DNA of 64,000 nt from Gemmatimonadaceae bacterium (lineage in GTDB: Bacteria > Gemmatimonadota > Gemmatimonadetes > Gemmatimonadales > Gemmatimonadaceae), in assembly GCA_036273715.1 (NCBI GenBank), contig DASUHB010000038.1, forward strand, positions 29,820 to 93,819. Direction: 5' to 3'. This document shows positions 35,723 through 43,630 of this stretch, piece after piece. Made by a program: the position numbers and the translations under genes. Under the pieces are notes generated by a model. That model did not search any database. It was not told the DNA's origin and saw nothing but the letters and a program-made list of their open reading frames with translations. The stretch's first letter is position 1. Every line of letters begins with the position of its first letter.

Positions 35723-36177
35723 TCCGTTTGCTTGATTGGTCACCGTTGCGTCAACTTCGGTTGCCGAACCGGCGCTCGCCACCGCCCGGCTCCGCGAAAA
35801 CTCCGGTCGAAGCGACCGAGCGTTGGCGCGCCCCCACCGCAAGCCGAAGCGGTCGCACCACCATTACACTCGAGTCCGCCGGCGTGCAAAAGGTGACGCC
35901 CACCGATGTCTTTCGTCTTGCCAAATGAATGCAACCCCACATATTGGACTAGGATAGCTCGCCCGACCTCAAGTCGTGTGGTCGTCCTGCCGGACTTCAG
36001 CCCGCCAGATTCCGGTTCGTATTCGCGGTTCGCTCTGCTGCTGCTCTGTTCTTGCGACAATTCACGTCCGCCGCCGTATCGTGAGCGCGGGGTACAACCC
36101 CAAGCTTCGAGTCGTGGCATTTGGACACGCCTCCGCGAGTCGAGGTTCCCGCAGTCGCTTCGGAAGAGGGATTCATC
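35723..36177. other. Long divergent intergenic region, sigma factor/serine hydrolase
   Basis: 455 bases with no convincing gene; the part from about 35870 to 36070 is noticeably less GC-rich than its surroundings. A 15-base palindrome, CGGTCG-AAG-CGACCG (35804-35818), is a possible operator. It presumably holds the promoters of both divergent transcripts. Confidence 0.5.
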
Positions 36178-37530
36178 GTGGTTCTTGCGCTGCTCGCTGC
36201 CGCTGCCATCGCTGCTGGGAATGGAGGACTGCCGGTAAAAGCACCGGCGTCCGTTGGCATGTCGGCTGCGCGGCTGCGCGTGATCGACCGGGTGGTGCAG
36301 CGCGGCATTCACGCCGGCGGGTTCCCCGGCGCGGCCGTCGTCGTGGGGCGCAAGGGCGCGGTCGTTTGGGAGAAAGGCTTCGGCCGCATCGATTGGAAGT
36401 CGTCCAGCCCCCGGGTCTCGCCCTCCGAAACGTTGTACGATCTCGCCTCGCTCACCAAAGTCGTCGGCACGACCACCGCCATCATGATTTTGTACGACAA
36501 GGGTCTCTTCAAGCTCGATGACCCGGTCGTCAAGTATCTACCCGAGTTTGGCGGCGGCGAGAAGGACAGCGTGACGATTCGAGAGCTGCTCGAGCATCGG
36601 TCCGGCCTCCCGGCGGATCGCGAGCTGTGGCGCCTCGCCTCGACGCCCGAAGAAGCCCGCCACATCGTGCTCAGCACGCCGCTCGACTACAAGCCCGGCT
36701 CACAATACGTGTACTCCGACCTGGGCGCGATGACGCTCGGGTTCCTGGTCGAGAAGCTGAGCGGCCAGCCGCTGGACGAGTTCCTCGAGATGTGGGTGTT
36801 CCATCCGTTAGGCATGATGAACACCTTCTACCGGCCCGCCGACTCCGTCAAGTATCGCGCGGCGCCCACCGAAGACACGCCGCCCCGCGGCTACCCGCTC
36901 AAGGGCGAAGTCCACGACGAAAACGCGTACGCGTTAGGCGGCGTGGCCGGACACGCCGGACTCTTCAGCACGGCGGCGGACCTGTCCATCTTCGCGCAGA
37001 TGATCCTGAACGGCGGCGAGTTCAACGGCACGCGCATCGTGGCCGACTCGACCATCCGGCTCTTCACGCACCGCGCGGCCGGCAGCCGCGCGCTCGGGTG
37101 GGCGATGGCCGACGGCCAGTGGGGCTCGGGCCGCTTCCTGAGCGACGAAGCGTTCGGCCACGTCGGGTATACCGGCACGTCGCTCTGGATCGATCCCGAT
37201 CGAGACATGTTCGTCATCCTGCTCACCAATCGTGTGCACGAGCCGCGCGCGCGGCGGCCCGAGAAGGTGATCGCCGACATTCGCGCCGATCTCTCGGACG
37301 CCGCGGCCGTCGCGGTGACCGACGACCCGGATCAGTTGATCGCGATGCCCGTCTCATTCCGCGCCGACAAGGCGAAAGGGTGGAACCACGTGGAGCATCG
37401 CCATCATCGCCGCGTGCGGCACCGCGGTACCAAGTCGACCGTGCGAATCACCAAGCACCACACGGTGGCGGCGTCGCACAGCAGGAAAGCGGTCGCCACG
37501 CCCAAAAAGAGCCACACGACAAAGAAGTAG
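36178..37530 (+). CDS. Serine hydrolase of the class C beta-lactamase/esterase family
   Basis: 450 residues from GTG 36178, which has the good ribosome site GGAAGAGGG and leads straight into a signal peptide (VVLALLAAAAIAAG). Catalytic motifs of the penicillin-binding/AmpC fold are present: SxxK in LASLTKVVG, YxD in YVYSDLG, and HVGYTG in place of KTG. These proteins are usually esterases or peptidases acting outside the cytoplasm, seldom true beta-lactamases. The last ~60 residues are a basic His/Lys/Arg tail that may bind the cell surface or nucleic acid. Confidence 0.9.
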   Translation: MVLALLAAAAIAAGNGGLPVKAPASVGMSAARLRVIDRVVQRGIHAGGFPGAAVVVGRKGAVVWEKGFGRIDWKSSSPRVSPSETLYDLASLTKVVGTTTAIMILYDKGLFKLDDPVVKYLPEFGGGEKDSVTIRELLEHRSGLPADRELWRLASTPEEARHIVLSTPLDYKPGSQYVYSDLGAMTLGFLVEKLSGQPLDEFLEMWVFHPLGMMNTFYRPADSVKYRAAPTEDTPPRGYPLKGEVHDENAYALGGVAGHAGLFSTAADLSIFAQMILNGGEFNGTRIVADSTIRLFTHRAAGSRALGWAMADGQWGSGRFLSDEAFGHVGYTGTSLWIDPDRDMFVILLTNRVHEPRARRPEKVIADIRADLSDAAAVAVTDDPDQLIAMPVSFRADKAKGWNHVEHRHHRRVRHRGTKSTVRITKHHTVAASHSRKAVATPKKSHTTKK

Positions 37531-37590
37531 TAGTCTTGCCCGCCGTCTCGGCGCCGGTGAAGTTGCGGTATGCAGTCTCCCGGAGCCGAC

Positions 37591-37944
37591 ATGAACGACG
37601 ACGCACCCCAAGCACAACCCCCCGACGCACCGGGCGCGCCCGCCACGGCGCTGACCGAAGATGTCGTGAAAGCGACGCTCCGGCGCGTCAAAGACCCCGA
37701 GCTCAATCTGAACATCGTCGATCTGGGTTTGGTGTACGCCGTCGCAGTCGACGGCGGACTCGTGACGGTGGACGTGACCCTCACCTCGCCGGGATGTCCC
37801 TCGGGCGCCGAGATCCTGACGACCGCCGAACAGCAGATTCGATCGCTGCCGGGGGTCGAGGATGTGGTGATGAATCTGGTGTGGGATCCGATGTGGAGTC
37901 CGGATCGGATGGAGCCGCGGATCAAAGCCTACCTGGGCTTCTGA
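37591..37944 (+). CDS. MIP18/SufT-like metal-sulfur cluster assembly protein
   Basis: 117 residues from ATG 37591 (GGAG five bases upstream; an in-frame ATG at 37570 lacks one). The sequence is the DUF59/MIP18 domain: VKDPELNLNIVDLGLVY near the N-terminus, DVTLTSPGCPSG with the conserved Cys, and VWDPMWSPDRM at the end. Relatives (SufT, PaaD) help Fe-S cluster maturation. It is a single gene converging with rnd, with a motif palindrome in the gap. Confidence 0.92.
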   Translation: MNDDAPQAQPPDAPGAPATALTEDVVKATLRRVKDPELNLNIVDLGLVYAVAVDGGLVTVDVTLTSPGCPSGAEILTTAEQQIRSLPGVEDVVMNLVWDPMWSPDRMEPRIKAYLGF

Positions 37945-37953
37945 CGGCGTCCG

Positions 37954-37970
37954 TGCCTAACGGTTAGGCA
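37954..37970. terminator. Head-to-head GCCTAAC pair forming a palindrome between convergent genes
   Basis: TGCCTAACGGTTAGGCA is a perfect palindrome with a single central base, made of two inverted copies of the window-wide motif. It fills most of the 26-base gap between the SufT-like stop and the rnd stop. In Neisseria and Haemophilus inverted uptake-sequence pairs serve as terminators. An RNA stem with so short a loop would need to open to about 6 bp, so terminator function is a hypothesis. Confidence 0.5.
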
Positions 37971-39152
37971 TCAGCCGTCGAGCGCGCGCAGCAGGTCCTT
38001 CCCCATCACCTCGATCTGCCACTGGCGCAGGTCGTCCGCCTGCGCCAGCTCCTCGAGCGATGTGGGACGCTTGCGGGCGATCGTTTCCAGGCGCTCGCGT
38101 GAAATCAGGAAGCCGGGATCGAGGTCGAGCCGTTGGGCGGCGAGCTCGCGGACGCTGCGCAAGCGGTTGACGCGCGCGTCGAAATCCGGGTCGCGCTCCC
38201 AGCGTGGCGCCCGCGGAAACCTCGGCAGGTCCTCGTCGGGAACGGCGACTCCGCGCCCGATCGCATCGAGTACCTCGGCGCCGCGGCGCTCGATCACGCC
38301 GCGCGGCATGCCGCGAATCTCGCGCAACGCATCGACCGTGCGCGGCGTGGCGCGAGACAACTCCAGCAGCGTCTCGTTTCCGGCCACGCGAAACGTCGCG
38401 CGATCCAACTCGCGTGCCACGCCATCGCGCCAGGCAACCAGCTCTCGCAGCACGGCAAGCTCGCGACGACTCAAGTCTCGCGCACCCTTGATCCGCTGAT
38501 AGGCGTCGGCCGAGGCATCGTGCTCCCACCTGGTGCCCTCGAGTCGATCGAACTCTTCGCGAGCCCACGCGGTTCGTCGTGCGCGTTCCAACGCTTCGGC
38601 AAGGCGGTCGCGGAGCGGCAGGAGATGCATCGTATCCTGAGTGGCGTAGTCGAGCATGTCCTGGGGCAGCGGCCGCATCGACCAATCGGCGCGCTGATGC
38701 TTCTTGTCGAGCTTGATGCCGAGGAATTGCTCGAGCAGCGCGGCGAGTCCGAACGCGCGGATTCCGAGCAACTGCGCGGCAATGCGCGTGTCGAACAGAC
38801 GGCGGGAGTGCCAGCCGTAGTCCTGGAACAACAGGCGAAGGTCGTAATCGGCGTCGTGAAAGACGGTTTCCGAGCGCGTGCTCTCCAGCAGCTCGCCAAG
38901 CGCGCGCGGTTTCCCGATCGTCAGCGGATCGAGAATGGCGTTCACGGATTCCGTGCTTATTTGGAGGAGGTAGATTCGGTCGACGAATCGGTGGAAACTG
39001 GCGCCCTCGGTGTCGACGGCCACGCGGTCGGGTTCGCCGATCGAGGCGAGAAAGCGCTCGGCGTCAGCCGGGCTATCGATGTACCGTGTGGAGGTCCCGG
39101 ACGCGCGCGTGGCCGGTCGAGGGTGGGACGGCGGTGAAGAATGCGACGGCAC
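37971..39152 (-). CDS. rnd: Ribonuclease D
   Basis: 393 residues from GTG 39152 (GAGGT upstream; a GTG at 39215 is a longer option). The DEDDy 3'-5' exonuclease motifs are visible: Exo I VDTEGASFHRF, Exo II FHDADYDLRLL and Exo III YATQDTMHLL. Two HRDC-like helical domains follow, as in E. coli RNase D. It trims 3' ends of stable RNAs, notably tRNA precursors. It converges with the SufT-like gene. Confidence 0.93.
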   Translation of the reverse strand: MPSHSSPPSHPRPATRASGTSTRYIDSPADAERFLASIGEPDRVAVDTEGASFHRFVDRIYLLQISTESVNAILDPLTIGKPRALGELLESTRSETVFHDADYDLRLLFQDYGWHSRRLFDTRIAAQLLGIRAFGLAALLEQFLGIKLDKKHQRADWSMRPLPQDMLDYATQDTMHLLPLRDRLAEALERARRTAWAREEFDRLEGTRWEHDASADAYQRIKGARDLSRRELAVLRELVAWRDGVARELDRATFRVAGNETLLELSRATPRTVDALREIRGMPRGVIERRGAEVLDAIGRGVAVPDEDLPRFPRAPRWERDPDFDARVNRLRSVRELAAQRLDLDPGFLISRERLETIARKRPTSLEELAQADDLRQWQIEVMGKDLLRALDG

Positions 39153-39319
39153 TCGGAGCGTACCTCGTGTAGCAGGCCAGGCGGTGGCAGTCCCCGGGCT
39201 GGCGCGCGGTCGCACCCGGGTGTTCGTGAATTCTCTCGTCCGGGACGCGCGAAAGGAAGCGGACTGCTAGTTTGGAGTCCACTCGTAGCGGTATCGACAC
39301 TCTCTCTGCGACGGTGTCC

Positions 39320-40525
39320 ATGTCCGACGCAGTATCACACGGGTTCCCGCCGCGCGGGAACGCCTGGAAGTCGCGCGATGTGTTGCGCGCCGCGGCCATC
39401 GTGTTCGGTTTGTACTTCACGCTGCGGTTGTTGTGGTTCGCGAACGCGCTTGTGCTGGTGGCGTTTCTGGGTGTGTTGTTCGGGCTGGCGATCTCGGCGG
39501 GTGTGGATCAATTGGCGCGGGTGCGCGTGCCGCGGGCCCTCGGCGCGGCGACGATCGTGCTGGCCTTTTTCGCGGTTCTCTATGGCGCGGGCGCGCTGAT
39601 CGCGCCGACGGTGAGCGATCAGCTGGCCGTGCTCAAGTCGCGTCTGCCCGAGGCGCAGGCGCGCGTCGAGGGATGGCTGGCGCAGCGGGGCGGCCTGATG
39701 CGGGCAGCGATGGGCTCCGGCCCGGCGGCGGACACGGGCCGTGCGGTGGTGCCGCGAGGTCAGTTAGGCGGGCCGCTCGCGCCGGTCGGGCGCGGGGCGG
39801 CCGAGGCGACGCAGCGCGACACGGTGGGCCCGGGGACGCCGAGTCCGTTAGTCCAGGGTATCGGACGGCAGTTGCAGAGCGCCACCCGCTACCTGTTCCC
39901 GTTCCTCACCTCGACGCTCGCGGCGCTCGCCGGCGCGGTGGTGATGCTGTTCCTCGCCATCTACGTCGCCGTCGACCCGAGCTTGTACCGACGAGGATTC
40001 CTCGTACTGGTACCGCCGGAATCGCGTGACGTGGCATCGCGGGTGCTCAGCGAGATGGCGGTGAAGCTCCGCAAATGGCTGGTGACGCAGCTGATCGCGA
40101 TGCTGGTGATCGGCGTGGTGAGTACGATCGTGCTGCTGATTCTCCGGGTGAAGGCGCCGTTTGCGTTAGGCCTGCTGGCCGGCTTGCTCGAGTTCGTGCC
40201 CACGATCGGTCCGCTGCTCAGTGCGATTCCCGCGATCGCGATGGGATTCCTCGACTCGCCGGAGAAGGCGTTGTCGGTGACCATCGCGTACATCGCGATT
40301 CAGCAGACCGAGGGGCAGATCCTCATTCCGATGTTGATGAAGGGCGGCATCGATCTCCCGCCGGTGCTGACCATCCTGGCGCAGGCGGTGATGGCGATGC
40401 TGTTCGGGTTCCTGGGACTCATGGTGGCCGTGCCGCTGCTGGCCGCGGTAATGGTGCCGCTGCGCATCCTGTACACCGACCGCGAGGGACCGCTCACGGA
40501 GGCGCAGCTCGAGGCCAGCGGTTAG
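39320..40525 (+). CDS. AI-2E family transporter (UPF0118 permease)
   Basis: 401 residues from ATG 39320 with about eight membrane segments. The long soluble loop between helices 3 and 4 (about residues 95-190) and the C-terminal LEFVPTIGPLLSAIPAIAMG region are typical of the AI-2E transporter family, whose members export autoinducer-2 or, in other branches, exchange ions. Which activity applies cannot be told. The stop TAG lies in a motif copy (40521), with two more inside. Confidence 0.92.
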   Translation: MSDAVSHGFPPRGNAWKSRDVLRAAAIVFGLYFTLRLLWFANALVLVAFLGVLFGLAISAGVDQLARVRVPRALGAATIVLAFFAVLYGAGALIAPTVSDQLAVLKSRLPEAQARVEGWLAQRGGLMRAAMGSGPAADTGRAVVPRGQLGGPLAPVGRGAAEATQRDTVGPGTPSPLVQGIGRQLQSATRYLFPFLTSTLAALAGAVVMLFLAIYVAVDPSLYRRGFLVLVPPESRDVASRVLSEMAVKLRKWLVTQLIAMLVIGVVSTIVLLILRVKAPFALGLLAGLLEFVPTIGPLLSAIPAIAMGFLDSPEKALSVTIAYIAIQQTEGQILIPMLMKGGIDLPPVLTILAQAVMAMLFGFLGLMVAVPLLAAVMVPLRILYTDREGPLTEAQLEASG

Positions 40526-40546
40526 GCAGCGCCGCGGGCGCGCCGA

Positions 40547-40735
40547 TCAGTAGTCCCGCGACCGCTGCAGTCCCTCGAGGGCGTCGCCCACTTCGTCCAG
40601 CGCTTTCCAGATGGTCTTGAGCAGATCGGCCATCTCATCCTTCGACAGCGGCGCGTCTTCGCCCACACGCATGCGGCTTTCGACTTTCCGTACTTCGCGC
40701 GCGGCGTAGCGCAGATAGTCTACCGGATATTTCAT
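40547..40735 (-). CDS. Small hypothetical protein, 62 aa
   Basis: A short, charged, probably helical protein (MKYPVDYLRYAAREVRKVES, then KDEMADLLKTIWKALDEVG). I do not recognise the family. It has natural codon and residue use, and the gap to the convergent AI-2E gene is 21 bases. Its ATG overlaps the ATG of the divergent PLP-enzyme gene within the tetramer CATG (40733-40736), so the two start codons share two base pairs. Confidence 0.6.
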   Translation of the reverse strand: MKYPVDYLRYAAREVRKVESRMRVGEDAPLSKDEMADLLKTIWKALDEVGDALEGLQRSRDY

Positions 40736-41843
40736 GCTGGATTCCTCCCGCCGCAACGATACCCATGGCACCGCAGGTCCGCCATGCGCTCGAGATCTGT
40801 CGAGCACGCGGGACGAGAACGCCGGTGACACGCCGGAGCTGCTGATCCGCTTTCCCTCGCTGGCCAGATTCGGCCGCGCACGGTTCGGCGCGTTCCCGTC
40901 GCGCGTCCAGCAGGTGGAGGTGTCAGGCCGGCCGCTGTGGGTGAAGCGCGACGATGCGAATGCTGCGCGCAACTCCGGTGGGACGTCGGGGTGCACGGCC
41001 GGGAATAAGCTTCGCGCGCTCGAGTTTCTGCTGGCCGGTGTGCGGCCCGGCGACACGGTGCTCGCGCTTGGCGGCGATGGATCGACGCACGTTCTGGCGA
41101 CGAGCGCGCTGGCGCACCGGCTCGGCGCGCGTGTGGTCGCAGTGCGATGGCCGCATGAAATGAACGAGACGGCACGCCGGGTCGAGCGTCGTACGCGCGA
41201 CGTGGCCGACGACGTGCGCCGCGCGCGCGGGCCGGTGCGCGCGGTGGCGCAGGGGTGGCTCTTGTCGCGGCGCAATGGGCGGACGAAGACATGGTGGATC
41301 CCGCCCGGCGGTGCATCGCCCATCGGGATGTTGGGCGCGGTGAACGCGGGGCTCGAGCTCGCGGCGCAGGTGGCGCGAGGCGAGATGCCGGCGCCGGCCT
41401 ATGTCGTCCTTCCGTTAGGCACCGGCGGCACCGCCGCCGGGCTCGCACTCGGCTTCGCGATCGCGGAACTCGACGCGCAGGTCGCCGCCGTCCGAGTGGT
41501 GCCGCGCATCATGGCTAACCGTTGGCGCGTCCGCCGCCTTGCCGGCCGCTGTGCCCGCCTCATCGAGCGCGTGAGCGGCAACCGCGTGCCACGCGTCCCG
41601 CGTCGCGGCATCCGTGTGCTCCACGACTACTACGGCGGCGCGTACGGGCGGCCGTTGGGCGCGGCACGAGAGGTGCGCGAACGGTTCGAGCGCCTCACCG
41701 GCGTCGTTCTCGACGAGACGTATGGTGCGAAAGCATTCGCGGCAGCCGTGGATCTCGCACAAAAGACCAACGCGCCAACCCTGTACTGGCTCACGTTCGA
41801 TGCCCGATGCGTGAGCGAGCACGCCGCGCACTCGCTGCCATGA
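40734..41843 (+). CDS. PLP-dependent ACC deaminase/D-cysteine desulfhydrase family enzyme
   Basis: 369 residues if ATG 40734 is used. The fold-type II PLP signature is present: the Schiff-base lysine in TAGNKLRALEF, the substrate-side loop LGGDGSTHVLATSALA, and the phosphate-binding VLPLGTGGTAAGL. Known relatives degrade D-cysteine or 1-aminocyclopropane-1-carboxylate; the active-site loop here (GGDGSTH rather than GGxQSNH) differs, so the substrate is uncertain. The first ~35 residues are not conserved, so the true start may lie downstream, but no strong alternative codon was found. Confidence 0.78.
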   Translation: MLDSSRRNDTHGTAGPPCARDLSSTRDENAGDTPELLIRFPSLARFGRARFGAFPSRVQQVEVSGRPLWVKRDDANAARNSGGTSGCTAGNKLRALEFLLAGVRPGDTVLALGGDGSTHVLATSALAHRLGARVVAVRWPHEMNETARRVERRTRDVADDVRRARGPVRAVAQGWLLSRRNGRTKTWWIPPGGASPIGMLGAVNAGLELAAQVARGEMPAPAYVVLPLGTGGTAAGLALGFAIAELDAQVAAVRVVPRIMANRWRVRRLAGRCARLIERVSGNRVPRVPRRGIRVLHDYYGGAYGRPLGAAREVRERFERLTGVVLDETYGAKAFAAAVDLAQKTNAPTLYWLTFDARCVSEHAAHSLP

Positions 41844-41859
41844 GAGGAGGGCCGGTTGC

Positions 41860-42672
41860 ATGAAGTGCCGACTCGCCGATGTGGATCTCGCGTACGACAT
41901 CGCGGGCGCCTCGCACCTTCCCACGTTGCTGCTCGTGCACGGATTTCCGCACGATCGCACGACGTGGGCGCCGCAGATGCGCGCGTTGTCGGCCAGCTAT
42001 CAGTGCGTAACAGTAGATGTGCGCGGGTTCGGTGAGAGCAGCGCCGCCCCGCCCTACTCGATGGACCAATACGCAGATGACCTGGCCGCGCTGCTCGATG
42101 CGATCGGCGTCCGCAGGGCGGTGGTCGCCGGATTATCGATGGGCGGGTACATTGCCTTCGCGCTGTGGCGACGCCACGCGGACCGCGTGCATGGGTTCGT
42201 GCTCGCCGACACGCGCGCCGGCGCCGACACCGAGGCCGCGATCGAGCGACGCCGTCAGTCCATCGCGCAGTTGCGCACCGCCGGCGTGGAGGCAGCGGCT
42301 GCAACTTTGATCGCCAACCAGTTGGGCGCGACGACGCGTGAGCGTCATCCGGAGTTGGAGTCGATGCTGCTCGCCACTGTGCGCCGCGCGAACGAGGACG
42401 GTCTCGCCGGCGCACTCGACGCCATGATTGCGCGTCCGGATTCCATCGACACGCTGGCCACGATCTCGGTGCCGACGCTCATCCTCGTTGGCGATGAGGA
42501 TACGATTTCGCCGCCGGCTGAAGCCCAACGAATGCGTGCGATGATCGCGGAAAGCCGCATGGATGTGATTCGCGGCGCGGGACACGTGAGCAACCTCGAG
42601 CGCCCCGCCGCGTTCAATGCCGTCGTGAGTGAGTGGGCGGCTGCGATGTTTGATCCGGCGCGGGCGCCCTGA
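41860..42672 (+). CDS. Alpha/beta hydrolase
   Basis: 270 residues from ATG 41860 with an excellent ribosome site (GAGAGGAGG). The oxyanion region is VHGFPHDRTTW, the nucleophile elbow VAGLSMGGY with Ser, the acid Asp in LVGDEDTISP, and the His in GAGHVSNLERP. This is a complete catalytic triad of the esterase/lactonase type. Substrate unknown. It overlaps the following small membrane-protein gene by one base (TGATG), so both are probably co-transcribed. Confidence 0.9.
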   Translation: MKCRLADVDLAYDIAGASHLPTLLLVHGFPHDRTTWAPQMRALSASYQCVTVDVRGFGESSAAPPYSMDQYADDLAALLDAIGVRRAVVAGLSMGGYIAFALWRRHADRVHGFVLADTRAGADTEAAIERRRQSIAQLRTAGVEAAAATLIANQLGATTRERHPELESMLLATVRRANEDGLAGALDAMIARPDSIDTLATISVPTLILVGDEDTISPPAEAQRMRAMIAESRMDVIRGAGHVSNLERPAAFNAVVSEWAAAMFDPARAP

Positions 42673-42920
42673 TGGGACGAGCCGCGGATTCGAGTTGGCG
42701 GATGCCCATCGTGGGATGGGACATGACGCGGCTGGCGTGGATCGTCTTGGTCGCGGCAGTGCTGCTGCTATTGGCGCTGATCTCGATCTGGCACGCCCGC
42801 GGACACTCGCGGAGCGCAAAGATCGTGTGGACCGTGGTCGCGGTAGTCCTGCCGATCATCGGTCCGATTCTGTGGGCGGTGGCGGGCCGCGAGCCGCGGC
42901 GAACGCGCGCCAATCGTTAG
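42672..42920 (+). CDS. Small membrane protein with PLDc_N-like domain
   Basis: 82 residues with two membrane helices (MTRLAWIVLVAAVLLLLALI and KIVWTVVAVVLPIIGPILWAV) and a basic tail, the pattern of the PLD nuclease N-terminal family found as stand-alone small proteins. The ATG overlaps the hydrolase stop. The stop TAG is part of a motif copy (42916). Followed by a perfect 15-bp hairpin. Confidence 0.78.
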   Translation: MGRAADSSWRMPIVGWDMTRLAWIVLVAAVLLLLALISIWHARGHSRSAKIVWTVVAVVLPIIGPILWAVAGREPRRTRANR

Positions 42921-42929
42921 GCGAAGCGC

Positions 42930-42963
42930 GCGAGGGACGTCACGCTATCGTGACGTCCCTCGC
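42930..42963. terminator. Perfect 15-bp hairpin between convergent genes
   Basis: Arms 42930-42944 and 42949-42963 pair perfectly around the loop CTAT, in the gap between the small membrane-protein gene and the convergent ferredoxin gene. There is no T tract; it is symmetric and could end transcription from both sides. Confidence 0.65.
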
Positions 42964-42982
42964 CTGCGGCGCCCGGCGGGCC

Positions 42983-43246
42983 TCAGCGGGTCGGACGCGT
43001 GGGCGGTGAGTCGCCCTTGAACACATCCCGGTTGATCTGCACGAACTGCTTCTGATTCGCGGGCACGTCTTCTTCCGGGAAGATCGCGGTGACGGGACAC
43101 TCCGGTTCGCATGCGCCGCAATCGATGCACTCGTCAGGATGGATGAAGAGCTGGTCCGGGCCTTCGTAGATGCAGTCCACCGGACATACGTCCACACAGG
43201 CCTTGTCCTTTACGCCAATGCAGGTCTCGGTAATAACGTAGGGCAT
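42983..43246 (-). CDS. Seven-iron ferredoxin (3Fe-4S/4Fe-4S)
   Basis: 87 residues from ATG 43246 (GAGGCG upstream). It has the FdxA-type arrangement: Cys9, Cys17, Cys21 and Cys25, then CxxCxxCxxxCP at Cys40, 43, 46 and 50, binding one 3Fe-4S and one 4Fe-4S cluster. The C-terminal acidic and polar tail is usual for this group. It is a low-potential electron carrier; its partner is unknown. Confidence 0.93.
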   Translation of the reverse strand: MPYVITETCIGVKDKACVDVCPVDCIYEGPDQLFIHPDECIDCGACEPECPVTAIFPEEDVPANQKQFVQINRDVFKGDSPPTRPTR

Positions 43247-43630
43247 TGCTCGCCTCGAGAGTGCGCGACCGACGGGGAACACACCAAAACTAATGAGAAT
43301 CCGGGGCGGCGGGAGTATTGGAGGTACCGGTTCGTTTCGGGAGCGCCCACGCGAGGCGAGTGCCGGATAGACGCGAGGTGGAAGGCTTCCTCGCTCTGGA
43401 GATACGGATTGAACGGATGACAGCACGAAACCGCACGGATCGCTCGGCTGCTCGGCGCCGGCTCCATCAAGCGTGGTGGGCATCGATCCGTTATTTGTTG
43501 AAAAACAACAGGACAGCAGGACATGCCACCAGGCTACCCGGCGCCAAGCAGCCGAGCGATCCGTGACCCTGTCTGTGCTGCCACCCGTTCAATCCGTATC
43601 ATCAAAGCGGGGAAGCCCCGCCACCGCGGC
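43247..43630. repeat. Long imperfect inverted repeat in an intergenic region
   Basis: Left arm about 43384-43461, right arm about 43538-43617, spacer 76 bases. The inner 28 bases (43434-43461 against 43538-43565) pair at 27 of 28 positions. The next 26 toward the outside pair at about 24 of 26 (ending GATACGGATTGAACGG on the left), after which similarity fades with small gaps. The spacer has an A/T-rich mini-hairpin TGTTG-AAAAA-CAACA near 43496-43510. No gene is visible. It may be a MITE-like or REP-like intergenic element, or a large transcript hairpin between the kinase and ferredoxin genes. Confidence 0.75.

Noticed and set aside
35906..36238. 110-codon frame in the sigma factor/serine hydrolase gap
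   Set aside because: It overlaps the well-placed GTG start of the hydrolase, lacks a ribosome site, and has a Ser/Arg/Pro-rich composition; treated as intergenic.
36178..37530. True class C beta-lactamase (antibiotic resistance)
   Set aside because: The fold motifs are shared with esterases and peptidases, the third motif is HVGYTG rather than KTG, and the context gives no resistance link.
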